Shown here: one piece after another, positions 19,017 through 29,946 of the stretch
Position numbering within the stretch: position 1 is the first letter of the stretch
Layout: the number at the start of each line of letters is the position of its first letter
Origin: CAWCDJ01 sp963836015
GTDB lineage: Bacteria; Acidobacteriota; Terriglobia; Bryobacterales; Bryobacteraceae
Assembly (NCBI GenBank): GCA_963836015.1
Contig: CAWIIF010000002.1
Coordinates: 372,001 to 436,000 of the forward strand
Reading direction: 5' to 3'
Length of the DNA stretch: 64,000 bases
Translations under genes and position numbers: made by a program
The notes under the pieces: model-generated
Seen by the model: only the letters and a program-made list of their open reading frames with translations
Database searches by the model: none
What the model was told of the DNA's origin: nothing

Positions 19017-21157
19017 ATGACCCGAACCCTCGCCCGCTACGCCCTGCCCTTTCTCTTATGCATCGGAGCACAGGCGGCTACGACCCAGACGACGCTGACG
19101 GTGACGGCGAACGTGACTATCTCGGCACGAGCATTTCTGCCACCGGCACGGCGACTTCTGCGGGCATCGGAACTGGGACATTCACCTCGACGGTATCTCT
19201 GGCGGGGATCAGCGGCGCCAACGTGAGCGCTCCGTTCACGATCGTGTTGTCCGGAGGCAACCTGACCGGAACGCTCACAGCGCCGGCAACATTATTGATC
19301 GGTTCATCCACCACGGGAAGCGGCTCCGCGACGATCACGGGCGGCACTGGCACGTACGCCGGCGCGACGGGCTCATTTCCCTCCATCTCGGGCTCAGGAT
19401 CGGGCTCGATCACTGCCGGCATCACCCTCACTTTCACCGGCGCCGGCTCGATTACCACCGGTGGCACCACCGGCGGTGGCGGCGGCGGTGGAACTACGAC
19501 GCCTCCCACGATCACGGCTGTCTGGGACTCCGCGAGCAACACTGTGAACCTGGCGCAGGGGAGCATCTTTATCGTCAAAGGGTCGAACCTGTGTCCCAGC
19601 GGAGTCAAGGTGTTCAGCGTTCCGCGTCCCACCGTTTCGCCGGACGGCGTCAAGATCACCTTCACGCCCTCGGCCGGCGGGTCGGGGACCGACGCGATCC
19701 TGGTCTACACGTATAACCCGAGCGGAACCTGCCAGCTGGCAGGAATTCTTCCTTCCACCGTGGCGCCCGGGAATTACAACGTGGTGGTCACCAACGGATC
19801 GGCAAGCGCGCCGTTTGCAACCAAGGTGCTGCAACGGAAGTTCTCCCTGTTCACGCAGGATAGCTCCGGCACGGGCCTGGCCTCGGTCCAGAACTACATC
19901 TCGGCATCTCAGGTGGATTTGAACAGCTTTACGACGGGCAACGGGAAGGCCACCACCATCTCTCCCGCCCATCCCGGGCAGTTCGTGATCGCCTGGGGGA
20001 CCGGCATGGGTCCGCTGGTGGGTGGCGACAATTCCGCCTCGCCGCTGTACGACTTCAGCGCCAACGGAGTGAAGGTCAACGCCGTCGTAGGCGGGATGAC
20101 GGTTCCGGTCGCCTACGCCGGACGGGCCGGCTACGCGGGCGAAGACCAGATCAACGTCCAGCTTCCCGCGAATGTGCCCACAGGCTGCACCGTATCCTTC
20201 CAGATTTCGGTGGACGGCGTCCTCAGCAACTCCACGTTTATCGCCATCGCGCCCGATGCCAACGCGAGCGCCTGCGTGATGCCCGGCTTTACGACCCAGC
20301 AGTTGCAGAATTTCGACAACGGCGGCACGTATACGATCGGAGCGTTCTCGCTCTCCTCGATCTCGGAATCGCTGGCGGGCTTCAGCGGCAAGTTCGAGGG
20401 CGCGGGCGGCGCCTTCATTCAATTCAGCGGATTCCAGTTGTCTGGGACGGCCCAGTATTCGGCCACGCCCTCGAATGGTTGCCAGGTGATTCACATCACT
20501 CAAAGCGGGTCGAATTCAGTATCGACCGGCGGAGGCAAGGCACTGGACGCCGGACAAATCACGCTCACGGGGCCGGCGGCCTCGAACATTAACAATCTGG
20601 CGCTGACCCAGACCGGCAACACCTACTATGCTTCCCTTTCCAGTATTCCGGGACTCGGCGGGAGCACCAACACCTCGCTGGTGGCGGGGACCTATTCCCT
20701 GACAGGAGCCGGCGGCGCGGACGTGGGTGCTTTTAACACTTCCATTACGATGGGTACGCCGCTGATCGTGAACGGCGGAACGCTGCCCGCTACGATCGTG
20801 CGGGCCAGCGGCCTGCCCTTGACCTGGACCGGCGGCAACGCCAGCGACTACGTGGAGATCGTCGGCTACGCGGGCAACGTCACGGGAACGGGCACAAATA
20901 CCGGGATCGACGCGACCGAGTTCATCTGCACCACCACGGCCGGTACGGGCGGCTTCACCGTGCCGGCTTCGGTCCTGAACCAGTTACCGGCAGTTTCTGC
21001 GTCGGCTACGACGAACGGGACCGGGACGAGCTTCCTCGAGGTGATCTCGTCAGTGAATCCTGTCAGCTTTACGGCGCCTCTGAAGGCCGGCGGGAACATC
21101 GACTTCGGGGCGTTCCTGGCGCTCTCCGGGATCGGGAGCGTTCCCACCTACCAGTAA
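19017..21157 (+). pseudogene. Large secreted TIG-like protein, frameshifted after the signal peptide
   Basis: The start ATG 19017, after AAAGGAGGATACAGACC, opens a clear signal peptide (MTRTLARYALPFLLCIGAQA) followed by TTQTTLTVTANV. One base is missing near 19117; the other frame then continues YLGTSISATGTATSAG for about 680 more residues to 21157. The body has Gly/Ser/Thr-rich repeats, a poly-Gly linker (near 155-165), then a TIG-like region and the segment GQFVIAWGTGMGPL to VAYAGRAGYAGEDQINVQLP, characteristic of a C-terminal domain found many times in Solibacter. Likely exported surface protein; role unknown. Confidence 0.83.
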
Positions 21158-21185
21158 ACGCCGGGCGAGCTGCGGTTGCCTGGGG

Positions 21186-21207
21186 GGACAGGCCGGGAGG
21201 CCTGTCC
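21186..21207 (-). repeat. REP-like hairpin, copy 2 (inverted)
   Basis: Arms GGACAGGCC and GGCCTGTCC around GGGA, the reverse-complement form of the first hairpin in the copies at 18130 and 31147. It lies between the secreted-protein stop and the histidine kinase start and lacks the second hairpin. Confidence 0.7.
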
Positions 21208-21223
21208 TACTATACTGGGAAGG

Positions 21224-23080
21224 ATGGACCAGCGAGGCTGGAAAAGTACCGCGTCCTACCTCTTGTTGCTGGCCGGCGCCTACGTGGTCGCCGTGGCCGG
21301 AAGCTGGATTTTCGGCAGTCCCTGGGATAACGCCGTCTATGACGAAATGTTCAGACGGTACCAGCCGAAGGCCTGGCCGGCGGAAGCCGCGCTGCTGGTC
21401 TTCGACGAGCGCACCCTCGACTGGATGCCCGGCGGCATGCAGGGCATCCGCAAGCCGCTGGCCCAGGCGCTGCGGCTGGTAGCGGCGGCCAAACCCAAGG
21501 CCGTCGCGGTCGATATCATCCTCTCCAACCATACCGACCCGGCGGTGGATTCCGACCTCGCCGAGGCCTTCCGCACCACTCCCAATCTAGTGCTCTCGAG
21601 CCAGTTGGTGGGGGACGGGTGGGAGCATCCCCTGCCCGAGTTCCGCGCCGCCGCCGGCGTGTCCGGCCATGTCCACGCGCAGCCGGACGGGAAGGATGCG
21701 ATCACGCGCTCGATCCCGCTCCAGGAGGTCCACGGGCGGGAGCGGCTGTGGGCACTTTCACTCGAGGCGTTCCGCCTCAGCCGGCGCGCCGACATCATCG
21801 AATCGCCCTCCGACCTGCAGGTGGGCGGCACCGTCATCCCGGCGGCCGGAAGCCGGCGCATCCTGCGGGTCCGGTTCGTACCGCCCTATATGAAGCTGCC
21901 GCGCCTCACGGTGAAGCAGCTTCTGGAAAACCCCGCGCGCGCGTCGGTGTTTACAGGGAAGGTGGTGTTTGCCGGGGTGACCGCGCAGACCGAGCACGAC
22001 CGGCTGTTCTCGCCCTACTCGAACGGCACGCCCACCAGCGGCATCGAGATCAACGCCGACGCCTTCGAGACCATGGCTTCCGGCCAGTTCATCACCGACG
22101 TGGATTCCTGGCTGGTGCTGCTGTGGGCGCTGGCGCTGGTGGCGGCCTCGGGCGCGGCCTTCCGCTACCTGCCGGGCTGGGCGGCCTACGCGGCGGCGAT
22201 CCTGATCCTGGCGGCGGCATCGGCCGCGCCTTACGTCTTTTTCACGCACGGGCGCGTCCTCTCGTTTACCACCTCCGCGTCGGCGGCATGGTTCGGCGCC
22301 ATCACCGCAGCGGCCTACTATCACCTGGTGGTGCGCCGCAGCCTGCGCCGCAGCGAGGCGGAGCGCACCCGCTACCAGCAGGCCATGCACTTCGTGACGC
22401 ACGAGATGCGGACGCCGCTCTCGGCCATACAGGGGTCGAGCGAGCTGATCTCGCGCTACGCCCTGACGGAGGCCAAGCGCAAGCAGATCGCGGACCTGAT
22501 CAACTCCGAATCGAAGCGCCTGGCGCGCATGGTGGAGATCTTCCTGAACGTCGAGCGCCTCTCCGCCGGGCAGATGGAGCTGAAACACGAGGCCATCCCG
22601 GTCAAGGCGATGGTGGAGCTGTGCGCGTCGCGCGTGCAACCCCTGGCCGACCGCAAACACATCGTTGTAACGCTGGAGCCGGTTGCAGAACAGTTACAAC
22701 TTACGGGCGACCGCGAACTGATGGAGTACGCCTGCTACAATTTACTCACTAACGCGGTGAAATACTCGCCCCAGCGCACCGAGGTGACGGTGCGCGCCGC
22801 CTGCGAGGGCGGACACGTCCGGATCGCCGTGCGGGACCAGGGGATCGGGATGGACCACAAAGAAGTGAAACAGATCTTTCGTAAGTTCTACCGTACGAAA
22901 AAGGCGGAGGAATCGGGCGAGGCGGGCACCGGAATCGGGCTCTCCATCGTCCAACAGATTGTGGAGCAGCACGGAGGAGCGATCGAAGTGGTGAGCCAGC
23001 CCGGCGCCGGCTCGTGCTTCACGCTGGTGCTGCCGGCGGCGGCCGCCGCCACCGTTTCCGCCGCTGCGGAACGACATTAG
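21224..23080 (+). CDS. CHASE2-domain sensor histidine kinase
   Basis: 618 residues from ATG 21224; starts further upstream would translate the REP-like repeat. One N-terminal membrane helix, an extracytoplasmic CHASE2 domain (about 35-280, with AALLVFDERTLDWMP and KPKAVAVDIILSN), then three membrane helices (about 285-365). The kinase core has the H-box HFVTHEMRTPLSAIQG, N-box YNLLTNAVKYSP and G-box GTGIGLSIV. CHASE2 senses an unknown extracellular signal. It is joined stop-to-start to a sigma-54 activator gene, so the two form a two-component pair. Confidence 0.93.
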   Translation: MDQRGWKSTASYLLLLAGAYVVAVAGSWIFGSPWDNAVYDEMFRRYQPKAWPAEAALLVFDERTLDWMPGGMQGIRKPLAQALRLVAAAKPKAVAVDIILSNHTDPAVDSDLAEAFRTTPNLVLSSQLVGDGWEHPLPEFRAAAGVSGHVHAQPDGKDAITRSIPLQEVHGRERLWALSLEAFRLSRRADIIESPSDLQVGGTVIPAAGSRRILRVRFVPPYMKLPRLTVKQLLENPARASVFTGKVVFAGVTAQTEHDRLFSPYSNGTPTSGIEINADAFETMASGQFITDVDSWLVLLWALALVAASGAAFRYLPGWAAYAAAILILAAASAAPYVFFTHGRVLSFTTSASAAWFGAITAAAYYHLVVRRSLRRSEAERTRYQQAMHFVTHEMRTPLSAIQGSSELISRYALTEAKRKQIADLINSESKRLARMVEIFLNVERLSAGQMELKHEAIPVKAMVELCASRVQPLADRKHIVVTLEPVAEQLQLTGDRELMEYACYNLLTNAVKYSPQRTEVTVRAACEGGHVRIAVRDQGIGMDHKEVKQIFRKFYRTKKAEESGEAGTGIGLSIVQQIVEQHGGAIEVVSQPGAGSCFTLVLPAAAAATVSAAAERH

Positions 23081-24385
<1,305 letters not shown>

Positions 24386-24424
24386 TCCCTGGTTTGCCCT
24401 TTTTGCGCGATCAGACTTCTCGCC

Positions 24425-25102
24425 CTAGCGGACCGGCAGCAGCGTCACCGTAGGAGCCGTACACTCGCCGGCGCTGGCACTGCAGGCTCGCGGCGAAAGG
24501 TCCTTATTCAGGCAGATTCTGACCTCCTGGAGTTCCGCATCCTTGTAGCAGGAGGTCCGGATCGCCGCCTTGGGCAAACTCGGATTCGCGTCCGCAACTT
24601 CCGATTCAACCTGCGCCGGGCTGACTTTCACGCTCTGGGTGGGCTGATCCACGCCGGCCGGCAGTTTCACGGAATCGCGGGCTTTGCGTAGGGCGGCAAA
24701 ATAGTCGGCGGCGCTTAACCCGCTGCAGCTCCCGTGCGTGGTCCACTCGTGCTGGATCAGCGATTCGGTGGGAATGTACGGTAGCGTCGCCTGCAGGATC
24801 GCCTGGGAGACCGGGCTAACGTGGCCGCAGCTCTCGGGTCCCCGCCCGGCTTCTCCTTGCGGCCAGAGCCCGTGCACGATGAACCCGATATGGCGCCCGG
24901 CCCCGCATTCCCGAGGGTCCTTCTGGCCTTGGGGCTGCGCGCAGAAGTCCGGTGCGTAAGACAGGACCAGCAGGTAATACGAGAACTGCGGCGCGGCCGC
25001 AGGCTTTTTCTTGCGTGATTTCGCGGCCGCCGGGGCGGTCAGAAGGAGGCAAGCCGCCAGGCCTGCCGTGAAGAGCCGGCGTACGTGCACGGTCATTGGC
25101 AT
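24425..25102 (-). CDS. Secreted ribonuclease T2
   Basis: 225 residues with a signal peptide (HVRRLFTAGLAACLLLTAPAAAKS). Both active-site blocks of the RNase T2 family are present: HGLWPQ near 77 and HEWTTHGSC near 118, which carry the catalytic histidines. Several cysteines suggest disulfides, fitting a periplasmic or secreted enzyme. It would degrade external RNA for phosphate and nucleosides. It lies 35 bases after the ArsC-like gene on the same strand. Met 3 (25096) is an alternative start. Confidence 0.93.
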   Translation of the reverse strand: MPMTVHVRRLFTAGLAACLLLTAPAAAKSRKKKPAAAPQFSYYLLVLSYAPDFCAQPQGQKDPRECGAGRHIGFIVHGLWPQGEAGRGPESCGHVSPVSQAILQATLPYIPTESLIQHEWTTHGSCSGLSAADYFAALRKARDSVKLPAGVDQPTQSVKVSPAQVESEVADANPSLPKAAIRTSCYKDAELQEVRICLNKDLSPRACSASAGECTAPTVTLLPVR

Positions 25103-25137
25103 GTTCTCTAGTGACCTTCAAGGCAGCGCCGTTACAC

Positions 25138-25470
25138 TCAAATCATCGTCCGCAGCGCCTCCTCGTCGTAACCGAGGATGATTTTGCCGCCTTTGACGAG
25201 GATCGGGCGCCTGATCAGGTTGGGGTTCTCCGACATCAGCTCGAGAGCCTCCCGGCGCGGTGGCGGATCCTCTTTCATGCCGCGCTCGCGATACAGCTCG
25301 TTGCGGGTGTTCAGAAACTCGCGATAGTCCCGCTTGCCGATCAACTGGTCCAGCTCGGCCACGGACAGCCCGCGGTTGAGGTCGATCTCTTCGAACCGCG
25401 CGCCCCTTTCGCGAAGCAAACTCTTCGCTTTGCGGCACGAGGTTCAGGTGGGCTTTAAGTAGAGCTTCAT
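25138..25470 (-). CDS. ArsC/Spx-family thioredoxin-fold protein, likely selenoprotein (in-frame UGA as Sec9)
   Basis: Reading from ATG 25470 gives MKLYLKPT-TGA-TSCRKAKSL and continues without interruption for 110 codons to TGA at 25138. The internal TGA (25446-25444) falls exactly on the first Cys of the CxxC motif in ArsC/Spx proteins (typically PTCTSCRKA), so the motif would be UxxC. A conventional reading would have to start at a TTG at 25419 and lose the first strand and the active site. The rest is typical: FEEIDLNRGLS, NTRNELYRERG and NPNLIRRPILVKGGKIILGYDE. A SECIS-like hairpin follows at 25428-25411. Reductase or Spx-like regulatory role is open. A point mutation of TGC/TGT is the alternative. 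Confidence 0.82.
25411..25428 (-). promoter_or_regulatory. Candidate bacterial SECIS hairpin
   Basis: On the minus strand, stem GCGAAG and CTTCGC enclose the six-base loop AGTTTG. The loop starts 21 bases after the TGA codon, and G is the second loop base. Both agree with the published bacterial SECIS consensus (loop 16-37 bases from UGA, a G among the first two loop bases). An outer CCGC/GCGG pairing is also possible across an internal loop. Confidence 0.7.
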
Positions 25471-25542
25471 AAGGCAAGTTTAGACCAGGTTCCGCGGGCC
25501 GGCGGAACCGGCTTCCACCAACCCGCGATGTTTATCCGGCGG

Positions 25543-26169
25543 CTACCAGCGGAATCCGAACGTCACCGGCACATAGTCTACGTGCGAGTTCTGCATGTAA
25601 ATGTGATCGTAGCGGGCTTCCGCGAAAAATTTGCCGCGATGCCTGGTGCCGAATGCGATACCGGCGCCGACGTCCACGCCCGGGCGGTTTACAGAGTACG
25701 AGCCGAGAATCTGCGAGGTCGGGACCGCGGCGGGATAGAAGCCAAAGAACGGATCAAATCCAGGAACGATCGCGACCGATGGCTGGGTAAACTCCTGGTA
25801 CCAATGAAAGAGTCCACCGCCCCCCGTGAGGTACACGTCTACATGGCCGTGCGGGTTCAAATGGACTACCGGATCGAGCGTGGCGGAGAAGACGTGTACG
25901 TCTCCATCCGGAACGCCGATATTCGCCAGGGTAGGGCCGTTAATGCCGAACTGGTTGTAGTTCAGATTTAGCATGGCCCCGATGTGTGGCGTAAAGTTTA
26001 CGCCCACGCCTCCCTTGATGTTCCATCCGTTATTCAACTCGCGGCCCGTGCTTCCCACCGTTTGTGTGAAACCTCCGCCAATGGCAAAAGAAAACCTGGG
26101 ATTTTCCTGCGCGGCAAGCATGCCGGCCGCTAAGAGACCACAGCACGAACCTATGATTAGACGCTTCAT
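25543..26169 (-). CDS. Outer-membrane beta-barrel protein
   Basis: 208 residues with a signal peptide (MKRLIIGSCCGLLAAGMLAA, then QENPRF). The mature part shows alternating hydrophobic strands separated by turns (FSFAIGGGFTQTVG, NNGWNIKGGVGVNFTPHIG, GHVDVYLTGGGGLFHWYQ) and ends in aromatic VTFGFRW, as in proteins inserted by the BAM complex. It resembles the OmpA-like eight-stranded barrel group. No transport or binding function can be assigned. It stands alone between the ArsC-like gene and the ABC operon. Confidence 0.82.
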   Translation of the reverse strand: MKRLIIGSCCGLLAAGMLAAQENPRFSFAIGGGFTQTVGSTGRELNNGWNIKGGVGVNFTPHIGAMLNLNYNQFGINGPTLANIGVPDGDVHVFSATLDPVVHLNPHGHVDVYLTGGGGLFHWYQEFTQPSVAIVPGFDPFFGFYPAAVPTSQILGSYSVNRPGVDVGAGIAFGTRHRGKFFAEARYDHIYMQNSHVDYVPVTFGFRW

Positions 26170-26293
26170 CTTATTGTTCCCCCTAAGGTTGCAATCAGTG
26201 GCCGATAGGTCACTGTTGCGTTAGAGGTATGCAAGTCAACGCCCAACCAGACGTGCGATTCGGGACTTTACTCACGCTTCGGGGAGATCCCGG

Positions 26294-27061
26294 TCAGAGC
26301 CAGTTTAGATCGGCGTAGCGCTCGCCGGTCAAATGCAGGAACAGCGGCTCGAGCGCCCGGAAGCTCTTCCCGTCGAACTCGATCGAGCCATCGCCCGCCA
26401 GGGTCGTGATGTCTCCCTGCCACACCAGCTTGCCGGGCCGCGTAATGATGGCGACGGCGTCGCACAGCCGCTCCACCGTCTCGAGCACGTGGCTGGTGAT
26501 GAACACCGTGCGGCCCTGCTCGGTGAGGCGGCGCAGCCACTGCTTCATGAGCGCCACTCCGGCCGGGTCGATGCTCTCGAAAGGCTCGTCGAGGAACAGG
26601 ACTTCGGGGGAATGGATCACCGCCGCGGCGAAGGCCACGCGCTTGCGCATCCCGGTGCTGTATTCGGAAAGCGGCTTGGAGCTGTCGCTCAGCTCGAGCG
26701 CCGCCAGCAGCTCCCCCACTCGCTTGCGCGTGGTGCCTTCGTCCAGGCCGAACATGCGGGCAACGAAGGCCAGAAACTCGTGGGCGTAGAGCGGGTCGAA
26801 GAGGCCCAGGGTCTCGGGCATCACGCCCATGCGGCGCTTGAGCGCGGAACTCTCCGCCGAGAAGGGCTCGCCGAGAATCTCGACCCGGCCGGCGGTCGGA
26901 TCGAGCAGCCCCGTGAGACAGCCGATGGTGGTGCTCTTCCCCGAGCCGTTGGGGCCGAGGAAACCGAACATGGCCCCCTTCGGGACGCTCAGCGAGAGGT
27001 CGTCCACCGCCACGACGTTGCCGTACTTCTTGACCAGGTTGGTGATGCGGATCGCGTCCAT
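26294..27061 (-). CDS. ABC transporter ATP-binding protein
   Basis: 255 residues. Walker A GPNGSGKS near 37-44, Q-loop in MGVMPETLGLF, signature LSEYSTGMRKRV, Walker B VLFLDEPFESIDP and the switch His in FITSHVLE. The sequence (NLVKKYGNVVAVDDLSLSV) is that of ABC-2 type exporter ATPases, with the usual gliding between drug and lipid exporters. It follows the permease gene by 4 bases and is the last gene of a serS-permease-ATPase operon. Substrate unknown. Confidence 0.93.
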   Translation of the reverse strand: MDAIRITNLVKKYGNVVAVDDLSLSVPKGAMFGFLGPNGSGKSTTIGCLTGLLDPTAGRVEILGEPFSAESSALKRRMGVMPETLGLFDPLYAHEFLAFVARMFGLDEGTTRKRVGELLAALELSDSSKPLSEYSTGMRKRVAFAAAVIHSPEVLFLDEPFESIDPAGVALMKQWLRRLTEQGRTVFITSHVLETVERLCDAVAIITRPGKLVWQGDITTLAGDGSIEFDGKSFRALEPLFLHLTGERYADLNWL

Positions 27062-27065
27062 GGTT

Positions 27066-28637
27066 TCAGTCTCTTCCTTCCACTACCGCCAGCAGCCGCT
27101 CCCGCCGTCCGCGAAACAGGTTCTCCGCCCCGCGCAGGGAGACCGCGAAGAACCCCGCGCCGGCGAGCACCGCCGCCAGCCCCACCCACCAGTTCCGCGG
27201 CGCGACTACGGCGGGCGCCAGCTTATGCAGCGCCTGCGGCAGCAGGATCGAAAACAGCACGCCGCCGATCAGCACGATGTTGCCGCCCAGCGAAAGGTCG
27301 TTCCCGAAGCTGCTGGAGTAATTCCCCTTGCGCGGATTGAGCATGGAAACCCACAGTCCCAGGCCGTGAAATACGAACAGGCCGGTCAGGGCGCTGCCCG
27401 CCAGCATGAAGACCATCCGCGGGTCGAAAGCCACCGGCGCCAGCACCACCCATCCGATGGCGGCAACCGGAATCATCGCGCCGCCCAGCAGCATGGAGGC
27501 GTAGGCGCCCGCCCGCAGGCTGGCCCCCGGGTCGGTGGGCAGGAGGAAATACCGCCTCAAGCCGCCGCCCACATAGCCGTACTGATTCACGGCCATGCGG
27601 GCAGTGCCCAGGAAGGTAACGATGGGGAAGGTCCCCAGCGCGGCCACGAAGAGGGCGTCATCCCCGCCCCGCCTCGACATGTTGAAGGTCAGGAAGGCCA
27701 CCAGCGGCAGCGAAAGCAGGTACATCGCGCGGAAGCGGTTGTTGCGCACGTAGAAGCGCAGCCAGTGGGCCACAAACGGCGCGTCGCCCGGGGCGAACAG
27801 GGCGGACACCCTCTCGTAAGGGCTTTCCCAGGAGAGCTTGGCCGATCCGACCCGGCGTGCCACCGGCGGCCGGCTCTCCAGCAGCACCAGCCCCCCGAAA
27901 ACCGCGGCGATCCAGAACACCAGCAGAAGCAGTCCCCATGCCGCGGCCGATCCGGTATGGGCCACGGCGGCCGCGGCCCCGAACGGGGGCGTCCCCTGGA
28001 GCACTCGAACCAGCACCGGAATCCACTCCGGGTGCTTCTTGAACATCGGCCCCGCGAGCGACGGCAGGATGGCCAGCGACATGATGATCGCCATCAGCAG
28101 CACCGAGCCGGAGCGCCCTTTCATCATGCGGTCCACCGCGCTGCCGATCACCCGCGCCAGCAGGTAGTTCACCAGAAACAGCAGCAGTACCGCCAGGATG
28201 CCCTGGCCGAAGGGCGTGCCCCCGTATACGTAGAGCCCCGCGACCAGCCCGAGCTGCAGGATCAGAAAAAGGATCCAGAAAGGGTCCACGATGCCGATGA
28301 TGTGGCGCACCAGGAAGCGCTCCCGGGCCTGGATGGGGTAGCGGCGCAGCTCCAGGTCGGAGAAGATCGTGTTCATGCCGAAGCCCAGGCTGATGGTGGC
28401 AATGAGTGCCTGGACAAACACGGAGGTGAGCACGATGCGCGCCACCAGCTCGGCTTTTCCGCTGCGCGCCGCCACAATGCCGGCGCCGAACCCTCCGGAC
28501 ATCAGCAGCGCAAACACCAGGATGAACAGGAGGTACCCGGCGAAGAACAGCGCGATCCTCCCGTTGCGGGAACGCGTCTTGGCCCACAGCAGCTTGTAGC
28601 GAAGCTGGATCAGGCCTCCGATCAGTTCGGTATTCAT
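27066..28637 (-). CDS. ABC-2 type permease
   Basis: 523 residues, about twelve hydrophobic segments. It begins MNTELIGGLIQLRYKLLWAK, a cytoplasmic amphipathic entry, then several helices with a cytoplasmic loop rich in charged residues (YPIQARERFLVRHIIG). The double length compared with simple ABC-2 permeases suggests two fused halves. Placed between serS (7 bases) and the ATPase (4 bases), it forms the membrane partner of that ATPase. No substrate clue. Confidence 0.88.
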   Translation of the reverse strand: MNTELIGGLIQLRYKLLWAKTRSRNGRIALFFAGYLLFILVFALLMSGGFGAGIVAARSGKAELVARIVLTSVFVQALIATISLGFGMNTIFSDLELRRYPIQARERFLVRHIIGIVDPFWILFLILQLGLVAGLYVYGGTPFGQGILAVLLLFLVNYLLARVIGSAVDRMMKGRSGSVLLMAIIMSLAILPSLAGPMFKKHPEWIPVLVRVLQGTPPFGAAAAVAHTGSAAAWGLLLLVFWIAAVFGGLVLLESRPPVARRVGSAKLSWESPYERVSALFAPGDAPFVAHWLRFYVRNNRFRAMYLLSLPLVAFLTFNMSRRGGDDALFVAALGTFPIVTFLGTARMAVNQYGYVGGGLRRYFLLPTDPGASLRAGAYASMLLGGAMIPVAAIGWVVLAPVAFDPRMVFMLAGSALTGLFVFHGLGLWVSMLNPRKGNYSSSFGNDLSLGGNIVLIGGVLFSILLPQALHKLAPAVVAPRNWWVGLAAVLAGAGFFAVSLRGAENLFRGRRERLLAVVEGRD

Positions 28638-28644
28638 GGCAGCT

Positions 28645-29916
28645 TCACTTCCGCGGTCGGATCACCTCGACGTTCAGGTAGGGCCGTAGCGCCTCGGGAA
28701 CCACGACGGTGCCGTCCTTCTGCTGGTAGTTCTCGACAATCGCGACCCAGGTGCGGCCCACGGCCAGCCCGCTGCCGTTGAGCGTGTGAAGCGGCTCGGC
28801 CTTCTTCCCCGCGCGGTAGCGTATGCCGGCGCGGCGCGCCTGAAACGCCTCGAAATTGGAGCACGAGGAGATCTCCTTGTAGCCGTTCTGTCCAGGCAGC
28901 CAGACCTCGATGTCGTAGGTCTTGGCGGAGGAGAAGCCCATATCCGCGGTGCACAGCACCACCGTGCGGTACGGCAGCCCCAGGCGGCGCAGAATGTCTT
29001 CGGCATCGGCCGTGAGCTTCTCCAGCTCGTCGTAGCTCTGGTCCGGCGCGGTGAACTTGACCAGCTCCACCTTCTGGAACTGGTGCTGGCGGATGATGCC
29101 GCGGACGTCGCGCCCGTACGAGCCGGCCTCGCTGCGGAAGCAGGGGGTATACGCGCACAGGTGGACCGGCAGTGCCGAGGCCTCCAGCGTCTCATCGCGG
29201 AAGATGTTGGTGACCGGCACTTCGGCGGTGGGGATCAGCCAGAAGTCCTGCCCCTCGCACTTGAACAGGTCCTCTTTGAACTTGGGAAGCTGGCCGGTGC
29301 CGAACAGGCTCTGCGAGTTCACCAGGAAGGGCGGCAGCACCTCGGTATAGCCGTGCTCGCGGGTATGCACGTCGAGCATGAAATTGATGAGCGCGCGCTC
29401 CAGCTTCGCGCCCAAATCCCAGTAGAGAGCGAAACGGGCGCCCGTGATTTTGGCGGCGCGCTCGAGATCCAGGATGCCGAGTTGCGGCCCGAGGTCCCAG
29501 TGCGCCATGGGCTCGAAATCGAACGCCGGGGGGGCGCCCCAGCGGCGAACCTCGACATTATCGGCCTCGCTCTTCCCGACCGGAACGGACTCGTGCGGAA
29601 CGTTGGGGATGCCGGCCAGCAGCTCCCGGAACTGCTCGTCGAGCGCCTTCACCTGTTCGTCGAGCGAGGAGATCTGCTCGGCGGACGCGCGCATCTGCTG
29701 CTGGCGCTCGGAGGTATCGACGCCTTCCTTCCGCAGTTTGGCGATTTCGGCGGTCTCGGCGTTGCGGCGGGCTTTCAGCTGTTCGGCCTGGGAGATGGCG
29801 CTCCGGCGCTCGCGATCGAGTTCACGAAACTGATCGAGCTGAGGCGGATTTCCGCGCGTCGCGAGCCGCTCCGCAATGCTGTCGAAGTTGTTCCGGAAGT
29901 GGGCGAGATCGTGCAT
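28645..29916 (-). CDS. serS: Serine--tRNA ligase
   Basis: Class II aminoacyl-tRNA synthetase, 423 residues. The N-terminal long coiled-coil arm that grips the tRNA variable loop covers about 30-105 (EQLKARRNAETAEIAKLRKEG region). The catalytic core shows motif 2 (CFRSEAGSYGRDVRGIIRQHQF) and motif 3 (GSGLAVGRTWVAIVENYQ). Upstream gene of the ABC operon. Its substrate is the tRNA-Ser family, one member of which is encoded in this window at 55340. Confidence 0.97.
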   Translation of the reverse strand: MHDLAHFRNNFDSIAERLATRGNPPQLDQFRELDRERRSAISQAEQLKARRNAETAEIAKLRKEGVDTSERQQQMRASAEQISSLDEQVKALDEQFRELLAGIPNVPHESVPVGKSEADNVEVRRWGAPPAFDFEPMAHWDLGPQLGILDLERAAKITGARFALYWDLGAKLERALINFMLDVHTREHGYTEVLPPFLVNSQSLFGTGQLPKFKEDLFKCEGQDFWLIPTAEVPVTNIFRDETLEASALPVHLCAYTPCFRSEAGSYGRDVRGIIRQHQFQKVELVKFTAPDQSYDELEKLTADAEDILRRLGLPYRTVVLCTADMGFSSAKTYDIEVWLPGQNGYKEISSCSNFEAFQARRAGIRYRAGKKAEPLHTLNGSGLAVGRTWVAIVENYQQKDGTVVVPEALRPYLNVEVIRPRK

Positions 29917-29946
29917 GTCCCTCCATGCTAACGCATGCGTGGAGGG

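Noticed and set aside
26829..28781. 650-residue plus-strand frame across the ABC operon
   Set aside because: Antisense of two ABC genes, rich in His, Gln and Arg, without motif.
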